Source: Arthrobacter sp. NicSoilB8 (GTDB lineage Bacteria > Actinomycetota > Actinomycetes > Actinomycetales > Micrococcaceae). From it: a stretch of DNA of 64,000 nucleotides. The DNA lies in the NCBI RefSeq assembly GCF_019977355.1, contig NZ_AP024655.1, positions 744,001 to 808,000 of the forward strand. Direction: 5' to 3'. Positions 7,290-15,323 of the stretch are shown here, piece after piece (positions within the stretch are counted from its first letter, which is position 1; each line of letters starts with the position of its first letter). The position numbers and the translations under genes were made by a program. Under the pieces are notes generated by a model, which had not been told where the DNA came from, did no database searches, and saw only the letters and a program-made list of their open reading frames with translations.

Positions 7290-9530
7290 ATGGCCAGTAA
7301 CCAGAACGCCCTTTCCGACGCTTCCCTTTCCGGCACCGCCTTGTCCGGCACCGCCTTGTCCGGCACCGAACGTGCCGACGCTGCTCCTGCCGGTACCGCC
7401 TCCTCGACCCGGGAGCAGGCCCAGGACGTGCTGCGGGAGCTCGTGGGGCACCCGGAGGCGCAGTTCCACGACGGTCAGTTCGAGGCCATTGAGGCACTGG
7501 TCGACGGCGGCCGGCGTGCCCTGGTGGTGCAGCGGACCGGCTGGGGGAAATCGGCTGTGTACTTCGTCGCCTCCCTGCTGCTGCGCCGCCGCGGCGCCGG
7601 CCCCACGCTGATCGTGTCCCCGCTACTGGCGCTCATGCGCGACCAGGTGGCGGCCGCGGCGCGGGCCGGGGTGCGGGCGGTCGCCATCAACTCCGCGAAC
7701 CAGCTGGAGTGGGACACCGTCCGCGAGCAGCTCGCCGCCGACGAGGTGGACGTCCTGCTGGTTTCGCCGGAGCGCCTCACCAACCCGTCCTTCCGGGAAA
7801 ACCAGCTCCCCGAGCTCGTCCGCCGGACCGGGCTGCTCGTGATTGACGAGGCCCACTGCATCTCGGACTGGGGGCACGACTTCCGCCCCGACTACCGGCG
7901 CATCGCGGACCTTATTACGCAACTGCCGGACACCGTCCCGGTGCTCGCCACCACTGCGACGGCGAATTCCCGGGTGGTTCATGACATCGAGGAGCAGCTC
8001 GGCAAGGACGTGCTCACCATCCGTGGCGCCCTGGGCAGGGAGTCGCTCCGGCTGGGTGTCCTCACCCTGCCGGATTCCCGGCAACGGCTGGGCTGGCTGC
8101 TGACCCACCTGCAGGACCTGCAGGGCAGCGGCATCATCTACACCCTCACGGTGTCCGCGGCCGAGGACACCGCCCGCCTCCTGGCCGAAGCGGGGCACGA
8201 GGTCCTGGCCTATACCGGCCGCACCGACCCCGCGGACCGTGAACGCGCCGAGCAGCTCCTGAAGGACAACCAGGTCAAGGCGCTCGTTGCCACGTCCGCC
8301 CTGGGCATGGGCTTCGACAAGCCGGACCTCGGCTTTGTGGTGCACCTGGGCGCTCCGTCCTCTCCGGTGGCGTACTACCAGCAGGTGGGCCGCGCCGGGC
8401 GTGGCGCGGCGAACGCCGACGTTCTGCTGCTGCCCGGATCCGAGGACCGGGACATCTGGCAGTACTTTGCCACCGCGTCCATGCCGTCCGGAGAGAAGGC
8501 TGCCGCCGTCCTGACAGCCCTGGCCGAGGCCGGCACAGCGGTGTCCACGGTGGCCCTCGAGGCCCGGGTGGACCTGCGCCGGACCCCGCTGGAACTGCTG
8601 TTGAAGGTCCTGGCCGTGGACGGCGCGGTCGAGCGCGTCGGTGGCGGCTGGCGCTCCACGGGGCAGCCCTGGAGCTACGACGCTGAACGGTACGGCCGGA
8701 TCGCGGAGGCCCGGGTGGATGAGCAGGACTCGATGGTCATTTACCAGGACACCGCCGGCTGCCGGATGGAGTACATCACATCCGTGCTGGACGACGAAAC
8801 GGCCCGCGCCTGCGGCCGCTGCGACAACTGCGCCGGCCGCTGGTTCCCGGCCGACATCGCCGACGCCGCCACGGAGGCCGCCGGGCAGACCCTCCGCCGG
8901 GCCGGGGTCGTCCTGGAACCGCGGCTGCAGTGGCCCAGCGGCATGGACCGCCTCGGGGTGCCGGTCAAGGGCAAGATCAAGCCGGATGAAGCCCTCGCGG
9001 ACGGCCGGGCGCTGGCGCGCCTGACGGACCTGGGCTGGGGCGGGCCCCTGCGCGAGGCCTTCGGCGCCGGTGCGCCGGACCGGCCCGTGGACCCCGGCAT
9101 GCTGCAGGCCTGCTTCCAGGTGCTCCGCGAATGGGGCACGGGAGACGCCCGCACCCCCGGCTGGAGCGGGGCCGGCCGGCCGGCCGCGATCATCAGCCTG
9201 CCCTCCCGCGGGAAGCCCGCCCTGGTGGACTCCCTGGCCCGCGGGATCTCCGAGATCGGCCGCATCCCGTACCTCGGCCAGCTGCAGCTCCAGCACGGCG
9301 GCCCCACCGGCGGGCGCGGCGGCAACAGCGCCTACCGCCTCGCCGGGGTCTGGGACCGCCTGGTGGTGGGGCCCGAACTTGAGGAGGCCCTGGCCGGAAT
9401 CCGCGGCCAGAGCGTGATGCTCATAGACGACCTCGTGGACAGCCGCTGGACCCTGACCGTCTCCGGGCGGGCCCTCAGGCTCGCCGGCGCCGGCGCCGTT
9501 CTGCCGCTGGTGCTGGGCCAGGCCGGCTGA
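7290..9530 (+). CDS. rqlH: RecQ-like DNA helicase with C-terminal phosphoribosyltransferase-like domain (RqlH type)
   Basis: ATP-dependent 3'-5' DNA helicase, 746 residues. Motif I is QRTGWGKSAVYF (about 81-92) and motif II is DEAHCISDWGHDFRP (about 186). TTATAN is motif III; ATSALGMGFDKPD and QQVGRAGRG are motifs V and VI. A Zn site is formed by Cys491, 508, 511 and 514. Beyond it, instead of an HRDC domain, there is a PRTase-like region with IISLPSRGKPALVDSLARGI and the PRPP-loop-like VMLIDDLVDSRWTLT (about 709-723). This layout is that of the actinobacterial RqlH clade described from Mycobacterium smegmatis. The N-terminus has three LSGTA repeats from a 15-bp unit. The ATG at 7290 is preferred; longer starts add nothing conserved. 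Confidence 0.92.
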   Translation: MASNQNALSDASLSGTALSGTALSGTERADAAPAGTASSTREQAQDVLRELVGHPEAQFHDGQFEAIEALVDGGRRALVVQRTGWGKSAVYFVASLLLRRRGAGPTLIVSPLLALMRDQVAAAARAGVRAVAINSANQLEWDTVREQLAADEVDVLLVSPERLTNPSFRENQLPELVRRTGLLVIDEAHCISDWGHDFRPDYRRIADLITQLPDTVPVLATTATANSRVVHDIEEQLGKDVLTIRGALGRESLRLGVLTLPDSRQRLGWLLTHLQDLQGSGIIYTLTVSAAEDTARLLAEAGHEVLAYTGRTDPADRERAEQLLKDNQVKALVATSALGMGFDKPDLGFVVHLGAPSSPVAYYQQVGRAGRGAANADVLLLPGSEDRDIWQYFATASMPSGEKAAAVLTALAEAGTAVSTVALEARVDLRRTPLELLLKVLAVDGAVERVGGGWRSTGQPWSYDAERYGRIAEARVDEQDSMVIYQDTAGCRMEYITSVLDDETARACGRCDNCAGRWFPADIADAATEAAGQTLRRAGVVLEPRLQWPSGMDRLGVPVKGKIKPDEALADGRALARLTDLGWGGPLREAFGAGAPDRPVDPGMLQACFQVLREWGTGDARTPGWSGAGRPAAIISLPSRGKPALVDSLARGISEIGRIPYLGQLQLQHGGPTGGRGGNSAYRLAGVWDRLVVGPELEEALAGIRGQSVMLIDDLVDSRWTLTVSGRALRLAGAGAVLPLVLGQAG

Positions 9531-10956
9531 CCTCGGCGCCCGCATGGCGGGGGAGGGCCAGGCTGTCCAGCGTGCTCAGGAGCATCAGGACGGCGATGGC
9601 CACGAACGCTGCCCGGTACGGGGCCGCCGGATCGCCGGCGGCGGGATCGGCGGCCCCGGGGACGCGGCCGGCCGCATCGAAGATCCGCAGCAGCAGCGCC
9701 CCCACCGCGATCCCGGCTGCGGTGGCGAGCTGGACGAGCGTGGCGGAGACGGCATTGGCGGAGGGCAACTGGGCCGGGACGACGTCGGCGTACTGGACGG
9801 AGGCATAGGCCGAGAACCCGATCGAGCGGAAGGCCCCGCTGGCCACCAGCAGGGCGAAGATCAACGGCTCCGGGGTGCCGGCGTCGAGCATGGCGCACAG
9901 CGCAAAAGTGGCCGCGGAGGCCAGGGATGCGAACACCAGGACGGGCTTGAACCCGAACCGCCGGATCAGGGGAGTGGTCGCCGGCTTGATCCCGATGTTC
10001 CCGACAAACACGGCTGACACCATCGCCCCGGCGCGCAGCGGGTCCCAGCCGAAGCCGGCCTGGAACATCAGCGGCAGCAGGAACGGCACGGCGCTGATGG
10101 TCAGCCGGTACACAAAGCCACCCGTCGCCGTCGCACGGAACGTCCTCGCGCCGAAGACCGTCAGATTGAACAGCGGCGTGCTGGTCCGCCGCATCCAGGC
10201 CACGGCGGCGGTCAGGAACAGCAGCCCTGCCGCGATCCCTGCGGCCGCCAGAAGCGCGGCGTCCCGGCCTCCCGTCAGTTCCAGGCCGAGCAGCAGGGAA
10301 CCCACCCCGAGCGTGGTCAGGGTCAGCCCCAGCCAGTCGAGGCGCCGGGTGCTGTCGCCGCCGACTGCCGGGACCAGCCGCAGCGCGGCCAGGAATGCCG
10401 CAAGCCCCAGGGGGAGGTTGACCAGGAAGATCCAATGCCAGGACAGGTAGGTCGTCAGCGCCCCGCCCACCAGCGGGGCCAGGACCGGTGCCAGCAGCCC
10501 GGGCCACACCAGGAACGCGGTGGCCCGGAGCAGATCCTTCTTCGGGGTTCCGCGGAGCACCACCAGGGTGCCCACCGGGACCATCATGGCGCCGCCGGCC
10601 CCCTGCAGGACACGGCTCAGGGTCAGCATGGTGAGGTCCTGGCTGAGGGCGCACAGCAGCGAGGCCGCCGTGAAAACCGCGATGGCCAGGCAGAACACCC
10701 GGCGTGCCCCGATCCGTTCCGCGAGCCAGCTGCTGAGCGGAATGCCCATCGCCACGGTCATCAGGTAGGCCGTCATGGTGATGTTGACGTCCGCGGCCGG
10801 CACCGAGAAATCGGCGGCGATACTGGGTATGGCCGTGGTCAGGACGGTTCCGTCGAGGAACTCCATGAAGAACGTCGCGGCGACGAGAAGGGCCAGCCGC
10901 GGGCTCCAGCTGCCCTCGGCCGGGACGGCGCTGCGGGAGGAGGCTTTCATGCGCAT
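9475..10956 (-). CDS. MFS drug-type exporter, DHA2 (EmrB/QacA-like) family
   Basis: Integral membrane transporter of 493 residues, probably a proton-driven exporter of small hydrophobic compounds; the substrate is unknown. FMEFLDGTVLTTAIPSIA is the DHA2 TM1 signature, WLAERIGARR is the loop 2-3 motif and SRVLQGAGGAMMVPVG is the TM5-type antiporter motif. About 14 hydrophobic segments are visible. The last residues are Arg-rich (ERRRRRRA) and their codons run antisense into the 3' end of the helicase gene for 56 bp. The start at 10956 lies 16 bases after the upstream oxidoreductase gene, so an operon is likely. MKASSR at 10950 is an alternative start. Confidence 0.9.
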   Translation of the reverse strand: MRMKASSRSAVPAEGSWSPRLALLVAATFFMEFLDGTVLTTAIPSIAADFSVPAADVNITMTAYLMTVAMGIPLSSWLAERIGARRVFCLAIAVFTAASLLCALSQDLTMLTLSRVLQGAGGAMMVPVGTLVVLRGTPKKDLLRATAFLVWPGLLAPVLAPLVGGALTTYLSWHWIFLVNLPLGLAAFLAALRLVPAVGGDSTRRLDWLGLTLTTLGVGSLLLGLELTGGRDAALLAAAGIAAGLLFLTAAVAWMRRTSTPLFNLTVFGARTFRATATGGFVYRLTISAVPFLLPLMFQAGFGWDPLRAGAMVSAVFVGNIGIKPATTPLIRRFGFKPVLVFASLASAATFALCAMLDAGTPEPLIFALLVASGAFRSIGFSAYASVQYADVVPAQLPSANAVSATLVQLATAAGIAVGALLLRIFDAAGRVPGAADPAAGDPAAPYRAAFVAIAVLMLLSTLDSLALPRHAGAEVSRPGPAPAAERRRRRRA

Positions 10957-10972
10957 GTGGTCACGTTCCGGT

Positions 10973-12580
10973 TCACGCGTCGCGGAGCCAAGGCCCCGAT
11001 TCCAGCACGGCCATGGCGGCGTTGTGGCCGCCGATGGCGCTGACGGCGCCGCCGCGGCGGGCGCCGGAACCGCACAGCAGAATCTGTGGGTCCTCCGTCG
11101 CCACACCCCAGCGGCGCGCCGGGGTGTCCAGGGGTTCGCCGTCCTCCACGAACGGCCAGTCGAGGCCGCCGTGGAAGATGTTGCCCCGGGGCATGCCGAC
11201 GGCGCGTTCGATGTCCAGGGTGGTCTTGGTTTCGATGCAGGGCCGCCCTTCGGCGTCCGTCAGGAGCAGTTCTTCGATGGGCTCAGCCACGACGGAGTTC
11301 AGGGACGCCAGGACCGCGGCCTGCAGTTCGGCGCGGCGGTCCTCGTTGTTCTCCGGGGTGACCAGCCGGTCCGGGACGTGCAGACCAAAGACCGTGAGTG
11401 TCTGGGCGCCCGCGGCCTGCAGCTCCGGGGACAGGATGCTGGGGTCGCTGAGGGAATGGCAGTAGATTTCGCACGGCAGCGGCGAGGGCACGGATCCGGC
11501 GGCGGCGCTGAGGTAGGCGGAGTCGAGCTGGGACCATGCCTCGTTGATGTGGAACGTCCCGCCGAAGGCCGCCTCCGGGCTGACGGACGCGTCGAGGAGC
11601 CGGGGAAGCCTCCGAAGCAGGAGATTGACCTTGACCTGCGCGCCCTCGCGGCGGTGGTTCGGGTTGCCGGTGCCGGTTTCGCCGTCCCGCAGCCGGTCCA
11701 GGACTACCGGCGCCACATTGGAGAGGACCCACCGGGCGGAAGACGAGTGGTCCTGCCCGCCGTGGCGGTAGCGCACGACGCCGCCGGCCCGGACGGCCGT
11801 GACTTCCGCCGAGGTCAGGATGGTCGCGCCGGCGCCGCGGGCGGCCCGCTCCAGCTCGCCGGAGACGGCACCCATGCCGCCCACCGGCACGTCCCAGTCG
11901 CCCGTCCCGCCGCCGATCAGGTGGTAGAGGAAGCAGATGTTCTGCTGCAGGTCTTCGTCGCCGGCCCGGGCGAACGTCCCGATCAGCGCATCGGTCAGCA
12001 CCACGCCGCGGACCAGGTCGCTGTGCAGGTCCTTGCTGATGGCGTGCCCGATCGGGCGTTCGATCATGGCCTCCCACGCCTCGGCGGCCCCGGCCCTGGC
12101 CGCCAGGGACCGTGCTTCGGAGCGTGAGAGCAGCGGCGCGGTCATGGTGGGCCAGAGGGCCTCGGTGAGCCGTCGGCAGGCGGCGTAGAACGCGGTGAAG
12201 GCGCGGAACTCGCCGTCGGGGGCGCCGACGGCGGCGAAGGACGCCGCGGTGGCCGCTCCGTCCTCGTTGTCCACCAGCAGGGCACGGCTGCTGTCCTGGG
12301 GGTCGGGGGTATAGGAGGAATAGCGCCGCCGCGCCAGTTCGATGCTCAGGCCGAGGTCCTCGATAATCTGCCGGGGCAGGAGGCTGACCAGGTACGAGTA
12401 GCGCGAGAGGCGGGCGTCGACGCCGTCGAACGCGTGCGCTGACACCGCGGCGCCGCCGGGGTGCTCCAGCTTCTCCAGGACCAATACGTCCCGCCCGGCC
12501 TTGGCCAGGTACGCGGCCGCGGCCAGGCCGTTGTGGCCGCCGCCGACGATGATCGCGTCAAATTCCGTGTTGCTCGACAT
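10973..12580 (-). CDS. Phytoene-dehydrogenase-like FAD oxidoreductase (PYROXD2 type)
   Basis: FAD-dependent amine oxidase or desaturase-like protein, 535 residues, substrate unknown. The N-terminal dinucleotide fold is IIVGGGHNGLAAAAYLAKAG (about 9-28), followed by LVLEKLEHPGGAA, where the Glu binds the FAD ribose. The C-terminus LLCGSGARRGGAVSAIGGHNAA is the second FAD contact of this superfamily. It resembles the broad PYROXD2 group more than carotenoid CrtI, and no crt genes are nearby. The ATG at 12580 is chosen because the FAD motif begins eight residues later; the frame upstream runs through a tRNA gene and is not coding. It is probably transcribed together with the downstream MFS exporter. 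Confidence 0.88.
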   Translation of the reverse strand: MSSNTEFDAIIVGGGHNGLAAAAYLAKAGRDVLVLEKLEHPGGAAVSAHAFDGVDARLSRYSYLVSLLPRQIIEDLGLSIELARRRYSSYTPDPQDSSRALLVDNEDGAATAASFAAVGAPDGEFRAFTAFYAACRRLTEALWPTMTAPLLSRSEARSLAARAGAAEAWEAMIERPIGHAISKDLHSDLVRGVVLTDALIGTFARAGDEDLQQNICFLYHLIGGGTGDWDVPVGGMGAVSGELERAARGAGATILTSAEVTAVRAGGVVRYRHGGQDHSSSARWVLSNVAPVVLDRLRDGETGTGNPNHRREGAQVKVNLLLRRLPRLLDASVSPEAAFGGTFHINEAWSQLDSAYLSAAAGSVPSPLPCEIYCHSLSDPSILSPELQAAGAQTLTVFGLHVPDRLVTPENNEDRRAELQAAVLASLNSVVAEPIEELLLTDAEGRPCIETKTTLDIERAVGMPRGNIFHGGLDWPFVEDGEPLDTPARRWGVATEDPQILLCGSGARRGGAVSAIGGHNAAMAVLESGPWLRDA

Positions 12581-12666
12581 GGGTCCATCCAACCATCCGC
12601 GCCCGGCGGCGGGCGCGAGGCGTCCGGCCACCGGACGGGCTGCCGCCGCGGGCTGCTCCGGGAACG

Positions 12667-12695
12667 CAAAAGGCCCCGGTCCAAGGACCGGGGCC
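12667..12695 (-). terminator. Terminator of the tRNA-Ser(GCU) gene
   Basis: On the minus strand an 11-bp stem (ggccccggtcc) is followed by TTTT, a few bases after the tRNA 3' end. Confidence 0.85.
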
Positions 12696-12700
12696 AAACG

Positions 12701-12788
12701 CGGAGACGGGGGGATTTGAACCCCCGGTGGAGTTGTGCCCCACACTTCATTAGCAGTGAAGCCCATTCGGCCGCTCTGGCACGTCTCC
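12701..12788 (-). tRNA. tRNA-Ser (anticodon GCU)
   Basis: An 88-nt class II tRNA. The acceptor stem is GGAGACG/CGTCTCC with discriminator G. The anticodon arm is CTTCA-CTGCTAA-TGAAG, giving GCU. There is a long variable arm, and the T-arm GGGGGTTCAAATCCCCC is intact. CCA is not encoded. Confidence 0.97.
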
Positions 12789-12857
12789 AATTGCTATTAA
12801 CTAGCCAACCAAGGATACGCAGAAGGTGCCACGCAGTGCAAAACGGCCGCCCCAGAA

Positions 12858-12920
12858 CAACGCGGGGTCACGTCCGGCCCATCCCGGCGGTCCTGATGGG
12901 CCGGACGTGACCCCGCGTTG
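12858..12920. repeat. 63-bp palindromic intergenic element, copy 1
   Basis: Begins caacgcggggtca and ends with the exact reverse complement. Inner sequence also pairs (cgtccggcccat with atgggccggacg), so almost the whole element folds into one hairpin. Same length and termini as the cores at 44995-45057 and 55082-55144. The flanks of this copy do not extend the stem. It lies between tRNA-Ser and the 3' end of the prolyl oligopeptidase gene. Confidence 0.9.
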
Positions 12921-12943
12921 CTGTCGGCGGCAGGGGTGCGGGG

Positions 12944-15238
12944 TCAGGCCTCCCGGCCGGCCAGGGCGCGCCACAGGAAATGCTGGCTGCGGCTCTGCAG
13001 GGCCGCCGCCTGCCGGTTGTCCGATGCCCCCGCGTGGCCGCCCTCGAGGGCCTCGTGGAACCAGACATTCGGGATTCCCATGGCCTGCATGCGGGCCGCC
13101 ATTTTCCGGGCCTGGACCGGGCCCACCCGGTCGTCCGAGGTGGCGGTCCAGATGAACGTCTCCGGGTAGTCCACCCCGTCCCTGAGCAGATGGTACGGGG
13201 AGAACGTCTTCAGGAACTCCCACTGCTCCGGCACGTCAGGGTCACCGTATTCGCCGATCCACGAATAGCCCGCGGAGAGTTTGGAGTACCGGCGCATGTC
13301 CAGGAGCGGCACGCCGCAGGACACGGCACCGAACAGTTCCGGGTACTGGGTGAGCATGTTGCCCACGAGCAGCCCGCCGTTGGAGCCGCCCACGCAGCCG
13401 AGCCGCTCGCGGGAGGTGACGCCGCGGGAGATCAGGTCCCTGGCCACGGCGGCGAAGTCCTCGTAGGCGCGGTGGCGGTTCTCCTGTAGCGCGGCACGGT
13501 GCCAGGACGGCCCGTATTCGCCGCCGCCGCGGATGTTCGCCACCACGTACACACCGCCGCGGCGGTGCGGGGCGCCGCCCTCGGCGGCGTTGGATTCCGC
13601 GGTGCGCCGCTCCAGCCACGCCCGGCCGATCGCGCCGCTGTAGGCAGGGGTCCGGGAGATCTCGAAGCCCCCGTAGCCGGACAGCTGGGTGGGGTTCTGG
13701 CCGTCCAGGACCAGGTCCCGGGCGCCCACCTGGAAGTAGGGGACCTTCGTGCCGTCCTTGGACACGGCGAAGTGCTGCTGAACTTCGTAGTCCGCCTCGT
13801 TGAAGAACGACGGCGACGTCCGGATCACCTCGTGCGTGCTGCTGACGCGGGCGTCAGCCCCGGAGTCAGTGCTGCGGGTCAGGGTTCCCCGGGTCAGGGT
13901 GGTGGGCGTCGTGAAGCCGGTGGCGACGAGCCAGAAGTCGTTCCCGGCGCCGGGCGCCTCGCCCTCGGAAATCGCGGCGGCGCCGCCGGTGCCGTCGTCG
14001 TCGGAGTCTTCGGCATCGTCTTCGTCGTCCACCGCGAAGGCATTGACGTCGTGCAGGGGCGGGCAGGCGTCCAGCACGGTGGCCGCCCAGGCGGAGTCCG
14101 TCCCGGGGCGCCGCGGATCCAGGACGTGGATTTCCGAGGACACGTCGCGGAGCAGATTCAGCAGCAGGAAGTCCCGTGTCCAGCTCCAGGACTGCAGCGA
14201 GGTGTGCGGATCGGGCGTGAAGAGCACCGCGAGGTCCCGGCCGCCGGCGAGGAAGTCCTCGAATCCGGCCGCGAGCAGGGATCCGGCCGGGTGCGTGGTT
14301 CCGTTGACGGTCCAGTCGCGCTGCGGGCGGAACAGCAGCCATTCGCGGTGCGAGCTCAGGTTCACATCGGCGGGCACATCGATCCGCACCCACTCGCCGT
14401 CCCGCAGCACGGAGGTGTTCTTCTCGAAGAAACTGATCCAGTCGACGGCGAATGTGCGTTCGAAGCCCGGGGTGGAGTCGTGGGCCACGATCGCCATCAT
14501 GTGGTCTTCGGGGATGTCGAAAAGCTTCTCGGCCTGCGTCAGGGATTCGCCCCGGCGCAGCTTCACGCCGGTCCGGGCATAGGACGAGGTGGTCCGCGGC
14601 AGGTTCTCGGCGGTGGTGGCGACAAGCAAGGTGTCCCCGTCCAGCCAGGAGGCGTTGCCCTTGCCGGTCGGGAGGTCAAAGCCGCCGTCGGCCGGGTCCA
14701 CGAAGCCGCGGGCCTCGACGTCGAACTCCCGGTAGCGGTTCGCGTCCCCGCCGTCGGGAGAGAAGGCCAGCAGGGCCCGCCGGTGCGGTTCGCCCGGGGC
14801 CGGGCGGAGGAAGTTGGCGCCGTGGAAGACCCAGTCCTGGCCCTCGGCGGCGGCGAGGGCGTCGACATCGAGGAGGACGTCCCACACCGGCGCCCCGGCC
14901 CGGTAGCTGTCCCAGCTGGTCCGCCGCCACAGGCCCCTGGGGTTGTCCCGGTCCTTCCAGAAGTTGTAGTACCACTCACCGTGCTTGCCCACCATGGGGA
15001 TCCGGTCAGTGGAATCCAGGACCTCCAGGATCCTGCCCTCCAGCTCGGCGTAGTCGGCATTCTCGAGGAGCTCTTCGGTGCGGGCATTCTGTTCACGGAC
15101 CCACGCCAGCTGCTCCTGGCCGTAGATGTCCTCCAGCCAGATGTTCTCGTCGACAGGTTCGGGGGAGACCCCCGCAGCCGGGACGGCGCCGCTGGCTTGG
15201 CCGGATGCGGACGGGTGATCAGCTTCTGTGGTGGTCAT
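12944..15238 (-). CDS. Prolyl oligopeptidase family serine peptidase (S9A)
   Basis: Endopeptidase that cleaves after Pro in short peptides, 764 residues, with no signal peptide, hence cytosolic. The N-terminal beta-propeller contains the acidic stretch DDEDDAEDSDDDG, which is not typical of the family. The C-terminal alpha/beta hydrolase domain has the nucleophile in GGSNGGLL (about residue 619), Asp in TSDDRVGP (about 702) and His in EGGHAGAS (about 734). LEDIYGQEQLAWVREQN is the conserved N-terminal helix. The ATG at 15238 is preferred over 15256 because a purine-rich site (ggatggaaag) precedes it. A divergent gene begins 85 bp away. Confidence 0.93.
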   Translation of the reverse strand: MTTTEADHPSASGQASGAVPAAGVSPEPVDENIWLEDIYGQEQLAWVREQNARTEELLENADYAELEGRILEVLDSTDRIPMVGKHGEWYYNFWKDRDNPRGLWRRTSWDSYRAGAPVWDVLLDVDALAAAEGQDWVFHGANFLRPAPGEPHRRALLAFSPDGGDANRYREFDVEARGFVDPADGGFDLPTGKGNASWLDGDTLLVATTAENLPRTTSSYARTGVKLRRGESLTQAEKLFDIPEDHMMAIVAHDSTPGFERTFAVDWISFFEKNTSVLRDGEWVRIDVPADVNLSSHREWLLFRPQRDWTVNGTTHPAGSLLAAGFEDFLAGGRDLAVLFTPDPHTSLQSWSWTRDFLLLNLLRDVSSEIHVLDPRRPGTDSAWAATVLDACPPLHDVNAFAVDDEDDAEDSDDDGTGGAAAISEGEAPGAGNDFWLVATGFTTPTTLTRGTLTRSTDSGADARVSSTHEVIRTSPSFFNEADYEVQQHFAVSKDGTKVPYFQVGARDLVLDGQNPTQLSGYGGFEISRTPAYSGAIGRAWLERRTAESNAAEGGAPHRRGGVYVVANIRGGGEYGPSWHRAALQENRHRAYEDFAAVARDLISRGVTSRERLGCVGGSNGGLLVGNMLTQYPELFGAVSCGVPLLDMRRYSKLSAGYSWIGEYGDPDVPEQWEFLKTFSPYHLLRDGVDYPETFIWTATSDDRVGPVQARKMAARMQAMGIPNVWFHEALEGGHAGASDNRQAAALQSRSQHFLWRALAGREA

Positions 15239-15323
15239 CTTTCCATCCAAGAACATCGATGCGGCAGTAGCAAGTCACACCCCGGGTCAAGCCAGCGCCC
15301 GGGTTGCCGATACGCTGGATGCC

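Noticed and set aside
9332..10654. Minus-strand open frame overlapping the MFS gene in another frame
   Set aside because: Arg/Gly-rich with no hydrophobic segments; the MFS frame has the transporter motifs.
12581..12790. N-terminal extension of the phytoene-dehydrogenase-like gene
   Set aside because: The extended frame runs through the tRNA-Ser gene and its terminator, so it cannot be coding.
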